Shown in pieces: positions 7,118 to 15,372 of a stretch of DNA of 22,341 nt. Numbering within the stretch: the first letter of the stretch is position 1; the number at the start of each line of letters is the position of its first letter. This stretch comes from an uncultured Oscillospiraceae bacterium (lineage in GTDB: Bacteria; Bacillota; Clostridia; Oscillospirales; Oscillospiraceae). The notes under the pieces were generated by a model. It saw only the letters and a list, made by a program, of their open reading frames with translations. It was not told the DNA's origin and did not search any database. The position numbers and the translations under genes are program-made. The DNA lies in assembly GCA_900751035.1 (NCBI GenBank), contig CAADSF010000160.1:1-22341 (forward strand). Direction: 5' to 3'.

Positions 7118-9037
7118 TCAGGCCCTCTTGAACTGCTTTTCCAGCTGCCGCTTCGTGAGCGTCACGCAGACGGGGCGGCCATGCGGGCAGTATTTGATAT
7201 CGTCGCGGGACAGAACCTCCTGCACGAGCCGCCGCAGCTCTTCGTCGGACGTCTGCCAGCCGGCCTTGATGGCCGATTTGCAGGCGATGGTGTGCAGCAG
7301 ATTGTCGCGCAGGCTGTCCGGGCCGAGCGTTTTCCCGGCCAGCAGATCGCCCGCCAGCTCCTGCAAAAGCGCCTTCGCGTCCTCCACATCCACGTCGGAC
7401 GGGATCTGCCGGATGAGCACATCCCCGCCGCCAAAGTCCTCCGTCTCGAACCCGCAGCGCTCCAGAAGCGCTTTGTTTTCCAGCACGGCAGCGGCCTCTT
7501 CCCGCGAAAGCTCTGCGGAGACGGGAGCCAGCAGCAGCTGGGCCATGATGGGGTGGTCCTCCTTTTTGAGCGCCTCGAAGCGGATGCGCTCATGTGCGGC
7601 GTGCTTGTCGAGAAACAGAACGGCCTCGCCCTGCTCGACGATGATGTAGGTGTGCAGCGCCTCGCCGATGATGCGGAAGGGCTCCTCCGGGACGGGGAGC
7701 GCCTGCTGCGCCTCCGGCTCCTTGACGGGTTCCGGCTTCGGTTCGGGTCTGACCTCAATCTTTGGTTCGGGCTTCGGCTCCGGCCTGACCTCCGGCTTTG
7801 CTTCCTGCTTCGGAAGCGGAAAGCTCTGCTGCGCGGGCGCAGGCTCCGGGCGCGGCAGCTGCACCGGCGAGGCCAGCACGGGCTGGGCCGGCTTCTGCGC
7901 GGGCTGCTGCGCAGCCTGACGGCGGTATTCGGAAGCCTGCATGGTCTGATAGAAGCCGGGCTTCGGCGGCTGGACAGCCCTGGGCTGCAATTGCGGCTGC
8001 GGAGCGGACTCCTGCTTTTTCTCCGGCGTTTTCCATTCCGGGCGGCCCGCCGCTCTGGAAAGCGTGGACAAAACGGCATAGTGTACCGCGTCGAAGACCT
8101 CGCGCTCGGACAGGAACTTGACCTCCGTCTTGGCCGGGTGAACATTCACGTCCACGGCCTGTACGGGCATATCGACCTCCAGCACGCAGGACGGGAAGCG
8201 GCCCACCATGATCTGGTTGCGGTACGCCTCCTCCAGCGCGGCGGAGAGCAGACGGGATTTGATATAGCGGTTGTTGACAAAAAAGCTCTGCCAGGCGCGG
8301 TTGCCGCGCGTGGCGGTCGGCTTTGTGACGAAGCCGCGCACGCGCAGCTTTTCCCAGCTGCCGTCGACCGGCAGCATATTGTTCGCCAGCTCCCGGCCAT
8401 AGATGGCGTAGATCGCGGCCATGCGGTCGCCCTGCCCGTCGGTGTGCAGCTGCTCCTGTCCGTCCTTCAAAAAGCGGAAGGAAATTTCCGGATGGGACAG
8501 CGCCTGCTGCTGCACGACGGAGAAAACAGCGGAGGACTCCGCCGCGTCGGATTTCATGAACTTCATCCGTGCGGGCGTATTGTAAAACAGCTCCCGCACC
8601 AAAATCGTCGTGCCGCACGGGCATCCGGCAGGCTCCTCGGACAGAACCTGTCCCGCCTCCAGATGCAGCCGGACGCCGTTTTCCGCGCCCTGCGCCCGCG
8701 TAAGCAAATCGATCTTCGATACGGAGGAAATGGCCGCCAGCGCCTCGCCCCGGAAGCCGAGCGTGCCGATGCAGGCAAGATCTTCTTTTCTGCGGATCTT
8801 GCTCGTCGCGTGGCGCAGAAACGCCGTGCGGGCGTCGACCGGCTCCATGCCGCAGCCGTCGTCGGAAATGCGCAGGAAGGTCATGCCGCCGTTTTGTAAT
8901 TCTATTGTAATATTTTTTGCGCCCGCGTCAATGGAATTTTCGACCAGCTCCTTGACAGCGGACGCCGGACGCTCGACGACCTCGCCTGCGGCGATGAGAT
9001 CCGCAACGTGGCGGTCAAGCTGAATGATCTTCGGCAT
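7118..9037 (-). CDS. mutL: DNA mismatch repair protein MutL (endonuclease type)
   Basis: MutL couples MutS recognition of mismatches to strand excision. The GHKL ATPase domain is clear: VVERPASAVKELVENSIDAG (Bergerat motif I), then DDGCGM, HATSK and GTLGFRGEAL within residues 1-110. A Pro/Glu/Lys/Gln-rich linker runs from about residue 340 to 450 and contains a short internal repeat (PEPKPEP twice). The carboxy-terminal dimerisation domain carries endonuclease motifs: DKHAAHERIRFE near residue 477, ACKSAIKAG, and CPHGRP near residue 615. The first is DQHA in most family members; the Q to K change is noted. Nicking activity is inferred from motifs. The 639-residue length is normal. Start ATG 9035-9037 has gggagggg upstream. 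It lies 14 bases after the CPBP gene and 2 bases before miaA. Confidence 0.96.
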   Translation of the reverse strand: MPKIIQLDRHVADLIAAGEVVERPASAVKELVENSIDAGAKNITIELQNGGMTFLRISDDGCGMEPVDARTAFLRHATSKIRRKEDLACIGTLGFRGEALAAISSVSKIDLLTRAQGAENGVRLHLEAGQVLSEEPAGCPCGTTILVRELFYNTPARMKFMKSDAAESSAVFSVVQQQALSHPEISFRFLKDGQEQLHTDGQGDRMAAIYAIYGRELANNMLPVDGSWEKLRVRGFVTKPTATRGNRAWQSFFVNNRYIKSRLLSAALEEAYRNQIMVGRFPSCVLEVDMPVQAVDVNVHPAKTEVKFLSEREVFDAVHYAVLSTLSRAAGRPEWKTPEKKQESAPQPQLQPRAVQPPKPGFYQTMQASEYRRQAAQQPAQKPAQPVLASPVQLPRPEPAPAQQSFPLPKQEAKPEVRPEPKPEPKIEVRPEPKPEPVKEPEAQQALPVPEEPFRIIGEALHTYIIVEQGEAVLFLDKHAAHERIRFEALKKEDHPIMAQLLLAPVSAELSREEAAAVLENKALLERCGFETEDFGGGDVLIRQIPSDVDVEDAKALLQELAGDLLAGKTLGPDSLRDNLLHTIACKSAIKAGWQTSDEELRRLVQEVLSRDDIKYCPHGRPVCVTLTKRQLEKQFKRA

Positions 9038-9051
9038 AAAGCCCCTCCCAA

Positions 9052-9759
9052 TCAGAAGTTCAGCTGCAAAAGCCCGAACGACATCGCGTTCACAATGGCG
9101 TGCAGCGAGATGGACGCCCAGATCGTCCCGGCCTTTTCATACGTCCAGGCCAGCGCGATGGAGGCAGGAAGATACGGAATGCAGCTCAAAAGCACCTTCC
9201 CGGCAGGATAGAGCGTGAAATACTGCCAGTTGTGCATGAGCGTGAACAAAACGACGGACACAAGATACGCCATGACGCGCGACGTCGGCTGAATGGAGCC
9301 AAAGACAAGCCCGCGCACAAGCGTCTCCTCGATGATGGGCGCAAGGAACACGGTCACGGCGAGCATGACATACCAGTTATCAGAAATGAGCGAGCCGACT
9401 GTCTCGTTATTGTAGATGGTAAAACCGGGAGCCAACTTGGACAGCGCAAATCGCAGCACCTCCGTGCCCGCGTAATGCATCGCAAAGCCCAGAACCAGCG
9501 CCTGCACAAAGTTCCAGAATGAGCCGCCGAAAAACGACTGCCGCAGAAATCCATGGAAAATCAGCAGCACCGCCAGCAGATTCACGGCAAAATAGACGAG
9601 ATTCATCGTCAGCGCCGTCATGCCGAGCGAGAATTTCACGTTCGCCAGCTGCAGAAGCAGATTCAGAATCAGCAGATAAAACGGCAGATAAAGCCACCCG
9701 GCGACCAGTTCAAACTTCGTCAGCCGGTAAGAAATCGAATGGGACGCCTTGCGGGCCAT
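9052..9759 (-). CDS. CPBP-family intramembrane glutamic endopeptidase homologue (CAAX protease-like)
   Basis: This is a polytopic membrane protein of 235 residues from the CPBP (Abi/CAAX prenyl protease-like) family. The three diagnostic motifs are intact: EExxxR as E144-E145-R149 (PIIEETLVRG), a histidine in FTLMH (H176), and HxxxN as H220-N224. Hydrophobic segments are at about 20-40, 46-70, 82-105, 128-145, 163-180 and 190-208. Bacterial members are linked to peptide processing, bacteriocin immunity or quality control; the substrate here is unknown. The start at ATG 9757-9759 is chosen because the frame upstream runs into palindromic repeats; its ribosome site (aaagggg, about 12 bases away) is modest. 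It sits between mutS and mutL, with 385 bases of repeats before it and only 14 bases to mutL. This placement is an oddity, not evidence of a repair role. Confidence 0.88.
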   Translation of the reverse strand: MARKASHSISYRLTKFELVAGWLYLPFYLLILNLLLQLANVKFSLGMTALTMNLVYFAVNLLAVLLIFHGFLRQSFFGGSFWNFVQALVLGFAMHYAGTEVLRFALSKLAPGFTIYNNETVGSLISDNWYVMLAVTVFLAPIIEETLVRGLVFGSIQPTSRVMAYLVSVVLFTLMHNWQYFTLYPAGKVLLSCIPYLPASIALAWTYEKAGTIWASISLHAIVNAMSFGLLQLNF

Positions 9760-9788
9760 AGTGGAGAAGCCCCTTTCCGAGAGAATCT

Positions 9789-9813
9789 GTAGGGGCCAGC
9801 GGTTCTGCTGGCC
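9789..9813 (+). repeat. Palindromic repeat unit A1
   Basis: GTAGG is followed by the stem ggccagc (9794-9800) and its complement gctggcc (9807-9813) around a six-base loop. It is a diverged member of the family whose better copies are in blocks A, B and C, and it lies just upstream of the CPBP start codon. Confidence 0.75.
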
Positions 9814-9836
9814 TGGTTCAACATTTTGGGCTGTTG

Positions 9837-9861
9837 GTAGGGGCGGGGCTCTGCTCCGCCC
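9837..9861 (+). repeat. Palindromic repeat unit A2
   Basis: The 25-base unit starts GTAGGGGCGGGG and ends CTCCGCCC. It is identical, as the reverse complement, to the unit at 20919-20943, more than 11 kb away. The arms pair with one G:U-type position. Confidence 0.8.
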
Positions 9862-9893
9862 GGCGGTATGCACCGGTTTTTGCGAGGATTTGC

Positions 9894-10119
9894 GGCGAAT
9901 TCGTATGCACTTACCCGCTTGGTTGTAGGGGCCGACGACTCTGTCGGCCCTGAAAATGTTGCGAATTTGCCGTAGATTTCCGTAAAAGCACTGCATTCTG
10001 CGGGCGGACAGAGTCGTCCGCCCCTACGCCAAAACAGGAATGTGCTTACGGATTCGCCGCAGATTTCTGAGGAAATTCACTGCATTCTGCTGGGCGGAGC
10101 AGAGCTGTCAAGCCCCTAC
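9894..10119. repeat. Composite three-hairpin repeat, block A
   Basis: Three palindromic cores lie in a fixed order: 9925-9950 (GTAGGGGCCGAC ... GTCGGCCC), 10002-10027 (GGGCGGAC ... GTCCGCCCCTAC, opposite orientation) and 10092-10119 (opposite orientation, one arm decayed). The first core is flanked by ggcgaattcg (9894-9903) and gcgaatttgcc (9961-9971), an outer inverted pair. The same order, orientation and near-identical spacing recur at 20733-20943. Together with units A1 and A2 this fills the 385-bp gap between mutS and the CPBP gene (9760-10144). I see no gene there. Confidence 0.85.
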
Positions 10120-10144
10120 CAACCGGGTTCAAATTTTCGCCTCT

Positions 10145-12748
10145 TTACAGCAGCTGCTTCAGCTGGTACAGCTGGTTCAGCGCCTCGATGGGCGTGAGCG
10201 TTTCGACCGTGATGGCCTCCAGTGCGCGGCGCAGCTCGTCCGACTGCATATCGAGCATCGAAACCTGATCGGACACGGGCGCAGCGGCATGCTTTGCACG
10301 CTCCGGTGCGCCGGATTCGAGATCCCTGAGAATCTCCCGCGCCCGCGTGATGACCCGGTCGGGAATGCCTGCGAGCTTTGCAACCTCGATGCCGTAGCTG
10401 TCGTCCGCCGCGCCGGGGACGATCTTGCGCAGGAAGATCATGTCCCCCTGCCGCTTTTTGACGGCAATGTTGAAGTTTTTGACGCCGGGCAGCGCCTGCT
10501 CGATGTCCGTCAGCTCGTGATAGTGCGTGGCGAAGAGCGTTTTCGCGCCCAGCCGCTTGCGGTCCGCCGCATATTCGAGCACGGCTCTTGCAATCGCCAT
10601 GCCGTCGAACGTCGACGTGCCTCTGCCGATCTCGTCAAGGATGAGAAGCGAGCGCGGCGTCGCGTTTTTGAGAATGTCGGCGACCTCGGTCATCTCGACC
10701 ATGAACGTCGACTGGCCGGAGGCCAGATCGTCTGACGCGCCAATGCGCGTGAACAGCCGGTCGACAATGCCGATGTGCGCCGACTGCGCCGGGACGAACG
10801 AGCCCATCTGCGCCATGAGGACGATGAGCGCCACCTGCCGCATATAGGTCGATTTACCGGCCATATTCGGGCCGGTGATGATGGCCGTGCGGCAGTCCTC
10901 GCTGCCCAGCAGCGTGTCGTTCGGCACGAACAGCGCGTTTTTGAGCATCTGCTCGACGACCGGATGGCGCCCGGCCGTGATGGAGACGGTATTGCCGAGG
11001 TCGACCTCCGGCTTGCAGTAATGGTTGTGGACGGCGACGGCGGCAAAGCTGCACAGCACGTCCAGCTGCGCGACAGCCTGCGCCGTCTGCCTGACGCGGG
11101 CAGCTTCTCCCGCGACGAACTGCCGCAGCGCGACAAACAGGTCGTATTCCAGCGCCACAATGCGGTCTTTTGCCGTCAGAATGGTGCTTTCCAGCTCCTT
11201 GAGCTCTTCCGTGATGTACCGTTCGCCGGTCGAAAGCGTCTGCTTGCGGATATAGCTGTCCGGGACCAGATTCAGCTGCCCCTTAGCAACCTCGATATAA
11301 TAGCCGAACACACGGTTATAGCCCACGCGCAGAGTCCGGATGCCGGTCTTTTCCTTTTCCCGCGCCTCAATCTGCGTGAGCATCCCCTTGCCGCCGGACT
11401 GGACGGCCCGCAGCTCGTCCAGCTCCCTGTTCGCGCCGTCGCGGATCAGGCCGCCCTCGCGCAGCAAAAACGGGGGATCGTCCACGATGGTCGCGTCGAT
11501 CTTCTCCTTGAGGTCTGCCAGTGTGTCAAGCTGCTCGAAAAGCGTCTGCAGATACGCAGAGCGCATCCCGGACAGGCGCTCCTTGACGGCGGGAAGACTT
11601 GCCGCGCCCTGTGACAGCGCAGCAAGGTCGCGGCAGGAGGCCGTGCCGGTCATAATGCGGGTCATGGCGCGTTCAAAGTCCGTAATTTCACGCAGGGACA
11701 GAATCAGCTCCTCGCGGTCGATGGTCTTTTTGACCAGCTCCTCCACAGCGGACAGACGGCGCGTGATCTGCGCGGGGCTGAGAAGCGGCCGCTCCATCCA
11801 CGCCCGCAGCAGACGGCCGCCCATGGCAGTCTTCGTCTTGTCGAGCACCCAGAGAAGGCTCCCGCGCTTTTCCTTCGCACGCATCGTCTCCGTCAGCTCA
11901 AGATTGCGCCGCGCGGCAAGGTCAAGCTGCATGAACTTGCCAGCGATATAAAGCTCCAGCTCCCGGATGTGCGGCAGCTCGTTTTTCTGCAAATCGCGCA
12001 GCGTAATGAGAAGCGCACCCGCCGCTGCAATGACGCACGGCATATTCGCAAGGCCGAGCGCCTCCGGCGACTGAGAGAACTGCGCCGTCACGGCGGCCTC
12101 GCACAGCGCGGAATCAAACTGCGCGTCCGTACCGAGATTCACGCAGGTATGGAAGCGGTCGCGCAGGAAATCTGCCAGTGCGCCGTCCTCCGCCGCCGTG
12201 CCGCCCAGAAGCGCTTCGGACGGCAGAAAGCTGCCAAGCTCGTTCTGCACGTCCTGCATCGCATCCGCGCCGGAAACCTGCGTCGCGCTGAACGCGCCGG
12301 TCGACACATCACAGAAGCACAGGCCGTATGTACCGGCTGCGCCGCAGACGCAGGCGTAATAATTGTTTTTGGATTCCACCAGCATCGAGCTTTCCGTCAC
12401 GGAGCCGGGCGTTACGATGCGGATGATGTCGCGCTTCACCAGCCCCTTTGCCAGCGCCGGGTCCTCCATCTGCTCGCAGATGGCGACCTTGTAGCCCCTG
12501 GCGACCAGCCGCGCGATATAGCTCTCCGAGGAATGATACGGCACGCCGCACATGGGAATCTTGTCCTCCGCGCTCTTGTCCTTTGCATGGTCGCGCGAGG
12601 TGAGCGTCAGATCGAGCTCGCGCGAGGCGATGCGCGCGTCCTCCTCAAACATCTCATAAAAATCGCCCAGCCGGAAAAACAGCAGGCAGTCAGGATTGCG
12701 CTCCTTGACCGCATAATACTGCTGCATCATGGGGGTGAGTTCGGCCAT
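10145..12748 (-). CDS. mutS: DNA mismatch repair ATPase MutS
   Basis: MutS recognises base mismatches and small loops and, with ATP, recruits MutL. The amino-terminal mismatch-reading motif is seen as FFRLGDFYEMF (the Phe-x-Glu is F-Y-E) within the first 45 residues. The connector, lever and clamp regions follow in normal order. The ATPase domain has Walker A GPNMAGKSTYMRQ near residue 625, STFMVEMTE, Walker B LLILDEIGRGTSTFDG near 700, and ATHYHELT. The product is 867 residues from ATG 12746-12748, preceded by ggagg at about ten bases. A frame extending a further 55 codons upstream crosses repeat block B and is rejected as the start. miaB ends 145 bases upstream on the same strand, with that repeat between them. 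A 385-bp repeat-filled gap separates it from the CPBP gene and mutL downstream. Confidence 0.97.
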   Translation of the reverse strand: MAELTPMMQQYYAVKERNPDCLLFFRLGDFYEMFEEDARIASRELDLTLTSRDHAKDKSAEDKIPMCGVPYHSSESYIARLVARGYKVAICEQMEDPALAKGLVKRDIIRIVTPGSVTESSMLVESKNNYYACVCGAAGTYGLCFCDVSTGAFSATQVSGADAMQDVQNELGSFLPSEALLGGTAAEDGALADFLRDRFHTCVNLGTDAQFDSALCEAAVTAQFSQSPEALGLANMPCVIAAAGALLITLRDLQKNELPHIRELELYIAGKFMQLDLAARRNLELTETMRAKEKRGSLLWVLDKTKTAMGGRLLRAWMERPLLSPAQITRRLSAVEELVKKTIDREELILSLREITDFERAMTRIMTGTASCRDLAALSQGAASLPAVKERLSGMRSAYLQTLFEQLDTLADLKEKIDATIVDDPPFLLREGGLIRDGANRELDELRAVQSGGKGMLTQIEAREKEKTGIRTLRVGYNRVFGYYIEVAKGQLNLVPDSYIRKQTLSTGERYITEELKELESTILTAKDRIVALEYDLFVALRQFVAGEAARVRQTAQAVAQLDVLCSFAAVAVHNHYCKPEVDLGNTVSITAGRHPVVEQMLKNALFVPNDTLLGSEDCRTAIITGPNMAGKSTYMRQVALIVLMAQMGSFVPAQSAHIGIVDRLFTRIGASDDLASGQSTFMVEMTEVADILKNATPRSLLILDEIGRGTSTFDGMAIARAVLEYAADRKRLGAKTLFATHYHELTDIEQALPGVKNFNIAVKKRQGDMIFLRKIVPGAADDSYGIEVAKLAGIPDRVITRAREILRDLESGAPERAKHAAAPVSDQVSMLDMQSDELRRALEAITVETLTPIEALNQLYQLKQLL

Positions 12749-12802
12749 AATCAAAACCTCCGGGTTTTCTCTCTTAACATCTGAAATTATGCTGCGGCTT
12801 TC

Positions 12803-12882
12803 GGCAAATTCGAAGCTTCCCAGTGGGCCGACAGAGTCGTCGGCCCCTACAACCAAGCGGGCAGATGCGGTACGAATTCGCA
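12803..12882 (-). repeat. Single palindromic repeat unit, block B, between miaB and mutS
   Basis: The core 12825-12850 is the exact reverse complement of the cores at 9925-9950 and 20754-20779. The outer arms ggcaaattcg (12803-12812) and cgaattcgc (12873-12881) are also shared, as is the neighbouring stretch acccgcttggtt-like sequence of block A. It lies in the 145-bp gap between miaB and mutS, so it is transcribed within the operon. Confidence 0.85.
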
Positions 12883-12893
12883 TTGGGTGTGTG

Positions 12894-14297
12894 TTATCGC
12901 TTCTCGCCCACAAGGCTCCATGTCGTGCAGCCCGTGATTGCTACATCTAAGAATTGTCCAATCAGGCTGTCGTCTCCTGCGAAGCGGACGAGTCTTCCGC
13001 CCTCGGTGCGGGCGGTGAGCAAATCCTTGTCGCGGCCGTCGCAGAGGACGCGGACGGTCTTGCCGACGTAGCCCTGATGAATTTCCAGCGAAATGCGGTT
13101 CTGCACGGCGCAGAGCCGGTCAAAGCGGCGGTTTTTCTCCTCCTTCGGCGTCGGGTCGTCCATCTTCGCGGCGGGCGTACCCGTGCGCGGGGAGAAAATA
13201 AAGGTAAACAACGCGTCATAGCGCACGGCCTCAATGAGGCTGATCGTGTCCTCAAATTCCTCCTCCGTCTCGCCGGGGAAGCCGACGATAACGTCGCTGG
13301 TCAGAACCAGATCGGGCATGATCGCGCGGCCATAGTGTGCAAGCTTCAGATATTCCTCACGGTTATAGTGCCGGTTCATGGCCTTCAGCACCCGGTCGTT
13401 GCCGGACTGGAAGGGCAGATGGAACTGCTTGGCAATCTTGGGGTATTTCGCGATGGTGTCAAAGAGCTTCCTGCTTGCGTCCTTCGGGTGGCTCGTCATG
13501 AAGCGCAGCCAGAAGTCGCCCGGCAGCTGCGCGATTTCGGCCAGAAGGTCGGCAAAGTCGACGCCCAGCCCCAAGTCCTTGCCGTAGGAGTTGACGTTTT
13601 GGCCCAGAAGCGTAATGTCCTTATAGCCCGCCGCGATGAGGCCCCTGACCTCTTCGAGGATTTCCTCAGGCCGTCTCGACCGCTCCCGTCCGCGCACATA
13701 CGGCACGATGCAGTACGAACAGAAGTTGTTGCAGCCGTACATGATCGACACCCACGCCTTGAGATCGGACGAGCGCACGACGGGGATGCCCTCGGCAATG
13801 TTGCCAGCGGAATCGTCTACGGCGAAAATGCGCTTGTTCGTGCGCAGCACGCTCTGCAGCAGCTCCGGGAAGCGCCATAATTCATGCGGGTTGAACACGC
13901 CGTCGACATGGCGGTAGCTGGCCCGGATGCGGTCGACGACCTGCGGCTGGCCCATCATGCAGCCGCAGAGGAAAATTTTCTGCTCCGGGTGCCGGGCCTT
14001 GGTGTGTACCAGTGCGCCGACGTTGCCGTAGACGCGGGTTTCCGCGTGCTCCCGGATGGCGCAGGTGTTGATGACGATGCAGTCCGCGCCCTCCTCGGTG
14101 TCCACGATCTCATACCCGCTTGCACGCAGCATCCCGCGGATTCGCTCGGAATCCGCCTCATTCTGCTGGCAGCCGTATGTATCGACAAAGGCCCGCGGCG
14201 TCCTGCCGCGCGAGGCCCAAAGGGCTTTGATCTGCCCGCAGACAGCGGCTTCCTTCTCCAGCGCCTCCTGCGCGATCACAACGGGTTTACGTTCCAT
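12894..14297 (-). CDS. miaB: tRNA-2-methylthio-N6-dimethylallyladenosine synthase MiaB
   Basis: MiaB is a radical-SAM methylthiotransferase that adds a methylthio group at C2 of i6A37 in tRNA, the product of MiaA. The amino-terminal UPF0004 domain has the three cluster cysteines: C43 (DTYGCQQNE), C79 (INTCAIRE) and C113 (LCGCM). The radical-SAM motif CxxxCxxC is C189-C193-C196 (YGCNNFCSYCIVPYVRGRE). LLGQNVNSYG and DVIVGFPGETEEEF are also typical. The carboxy end (about 400-467) fits a TRAM RNA-binding domain. The length of 467 residues is normal. Start ATG 14295-14297 has ggagg eight bases upstream. A promoter with good spacing lies at 14333-14361, so this is the first gene of the miaB-mutS-CPBP-mutL-miaA unit. 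Confidence 0.97.
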   Translation of the reverse strand: MERKPVVIAQEALEKEAAVCGQIKALWASRGRTPRAFVDTYGCQQNEADSERIRGMLRASGYEIVDTEEGADCIVINTCAIREHAETRVYGNVGALVHTKARHPEQKIFLCGCMMGQPQVVDRIRASYRHVDGVFNPHELWRFPELLQSVLRTNKRIFAVDDSAGNIAEGIPVVRSSDLKAWVSIMYGCNNFCSYCIVPYVRGRERSRRPEEILEEVRGLIAAGYKDITLLGQNVNSYGKDLGLGVDFADLLAEIAQLPGDFWLRFMTSHPKDASRKLFDTIAKYPKIAKQFHLPFQSGNDRVLKAMNRHYNREEYLKLAHYGRAIMPDLVLTSDVIVGFPGETEEEFEDTISLIEAVRYDALFTFIFSPRTGTPAAKMDDPTPKEEKNRRFDRLCAVQNRISLEIHQGYVGKTVRVLCDGRDKDLLTARTEGGRLVRFAGDDSLIGQFLDVAITGCTTWSLVGEKR

Positions 14298-14332
14298 GTA
14301 CGTTTCCTCCGAACTGCATAACTTAACAATTT

Positions 14333-14361
14333 ATTATAGCAGATTCCATGCGGATTTGCAA
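14333..14361 (-). promoter_or_regulatory. Promoter of the miaB-mutS-mutL-miaA cluster
   Basis: On the minus strand TTGCAA (14356-14361) and TATAAT (14333-14338) are separated by exactly 17 bases, and TGC directly before TATAAT makes an extended -10. The miaB start codon is about 35 bases downstream, with ggagg between. Confidence 0.8.
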
Positions 14362-14367
14362 CGGATG

Positions 14368-14400
14368 AAAAAACGCTCCCCTTTTGTGCAAAGGGAGCGT
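14368..14400 (-). terminator. Rho-independent terminator of the HAD hydrolase gene
   Basis: The stem acgctccc (14373-14380) pairs with gggagcgt (14393-14400), extendable by three A:T pairs past a bulged C. On the minus strand it is followed by six T. It lies 38 bases past the HAD stop codon and immediately upstream of the miaB promoter. Confidence 0.9.
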
Positions 14401-14438
14401 CTGGATGTGCAATTGCGGTATGTGCCCGAAGCATTCCT

Positions 14439-15263
14439 TCAGACCGCGCCCCGGATCGCGAGCTCCAGCATATCGGCCACGCCGCCTTCCTCGTTTGTCG
14501 GCGCGATCAGATCCGCTTTTCGCTTGAGTGCGTCCTCGCCGTTTCCCATCGCGACGCTGACGCCCGCGAAGTCGAGCATGGCTGCGTCGTTGCCGCTGTC
14601 GCCGATGGCCATGACCTGCTCGCGCAGGATGCCGAGCCGTTTGCACAGCGCTGCGAGCGCGATGCCCTTGCTGGTGTGCGGGTTCATGACCTCCAGATCG
14701 ACGTAGCCTGCGCCGGTCACGAAATACGGCAGCTTCGTCAGATCAGCCATGGCCTTTTTGCACTCCGCCTGACTGGAAAACGGCACATAGAGCTTTTCCA
14801 CGGGCCTGTCCCATCCGGCGACCATGGCGTCCAGATCGTCGACAAACTCGTGCGACCGCTCGAAGAGCCACCGGAAGTCGGCGGGATAATAGCGCTCAAA
14901 CTGCGCCATCTGCGCTTTGGAGTTGTACACGATGCCGCCGGAGAAGAAATTGATGAACCCGTCGTACCGGCGCACGTGGGAGTAGATCAGCCGCGCATCG
15001 TCCGGCGGCAGCGGGCAGTGATAGAGCGTTTCGCCGGTTTTCAGGTCCTGCGCGATTGCGCCGGTCTGCGTGACGGCGTAGCGGATCTGCGGGAGCGCAT
15101 CCAAAATGTACCAGCATTCCCCCGGCGCACGCCCGGTACACAGAACGAGCTGGATGCCGTGCTCCAGCGCACGCTGCGCCGCAGCCTGCACCCGCGGCAG
15201 AACGCGCTGGTCGGCGGTGACGAGCGTGCCGTCGACGTCGACGGCCACAAGACGGATAGCCAT
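14439..15263 (-). CDS. Cof-type HAD-superfamily IIB phosphatase
   Basis: This is a cytoplasmic phosphatase of the HAD IIB (Cof/YbiV) type, which usually acts on sugar phosphates or other small phosphate esters. Motif I is VAVDVDGTLV with nucleophile D9 and acid D11. Motif II is LVLCTGRAPG, the basic residue lies in NPHTSKGIAL, and motif IV is IGDSGNDAAML near residue 220. The cap region between motifs II and III is the C2B type by length. The product is 274 residues from ATG 15261-15263, which has gaggtg eight bases upstream; a TTG two codons earlier is less likely. It is a single-gene unit with its own promoter (15300-15328) and terminator, divergent from secA. The substrate cannot be told from sequence. 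Confidence 0.92.
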   Translation of the reverse strand: MAIRLVAVDVDGTLVTADQRVLPRVQAAAQRALEHGIQLVLCTGRAPGECWYILDALPQIRYAVTQTGAIAQDLKTGETLYHCPLPPDDARLIYSHVRRYDGFINFFSGGIVYNSKAQMAQFERYYPADFRWLFERSHEFVDDLDAMVAGWDRPVEKLYVPFSSQAECKKAMADLTKLPYFVTGAGYVDLEVMNPHTSKGIALAALCKRLGILREQVMAIGDSGNDAAMLDFAGVSVAMGNGEDALKRKADLIAPTNEEGGVADMLELAIRGAV

Positions 15264-15299
15264 ACGCAAAGCACCTCGATACCTCAGAAAATCAAACTC

Positions 15300-15328
15300 A
15301 TTTTATCAGTCCCATCCGGGTAAATCAA
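15300..15328 (-). promoter_or_regulatory. Promoter of the HAD hydrolase gene
   Basis: On the minus strand TTGATT (15323-15328) and TAAAAT (15300-15305) are 17 bases apart, and TGA directly before TAAAAT gives an extended -10. It lies about 37 bases upstream of the ATG. Confidence 0.75.
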
Positions 15329-15372
15329 GCCGCCGAAATTCACAATTTCTTCTTTTTTTGCCGTCATATATG

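Noticed and set aside
6965..8899. A 644-codon plus-strand open frame opposite mutL
   Set aside because: It shadows the reverse of mutL; the sense strand has all MutL motifs.
9760..9996. A 79-residue amino-terminal extension of the CPBP protein
   Set aside because: The extension is translated repeat sequence with no homology to the family. The start at 9759 gives a normal-length protein.
9760..10144. Repeat block A as a CRISPR array
   Set aside because: The repeats are palindromic, alternate in orientation, are unevenly spaced and are also found singly at 12803-12882. No spacer-like unique segments of constant length and no cas genes are present.
12749..12913. A 55-residue amino-terminal extension of MutS
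   Set aside because: The extra frame crosses repeat block B and the end of miaB. The ATG at 12748 has a strong ggagg site and gives the normal MutS amino end.
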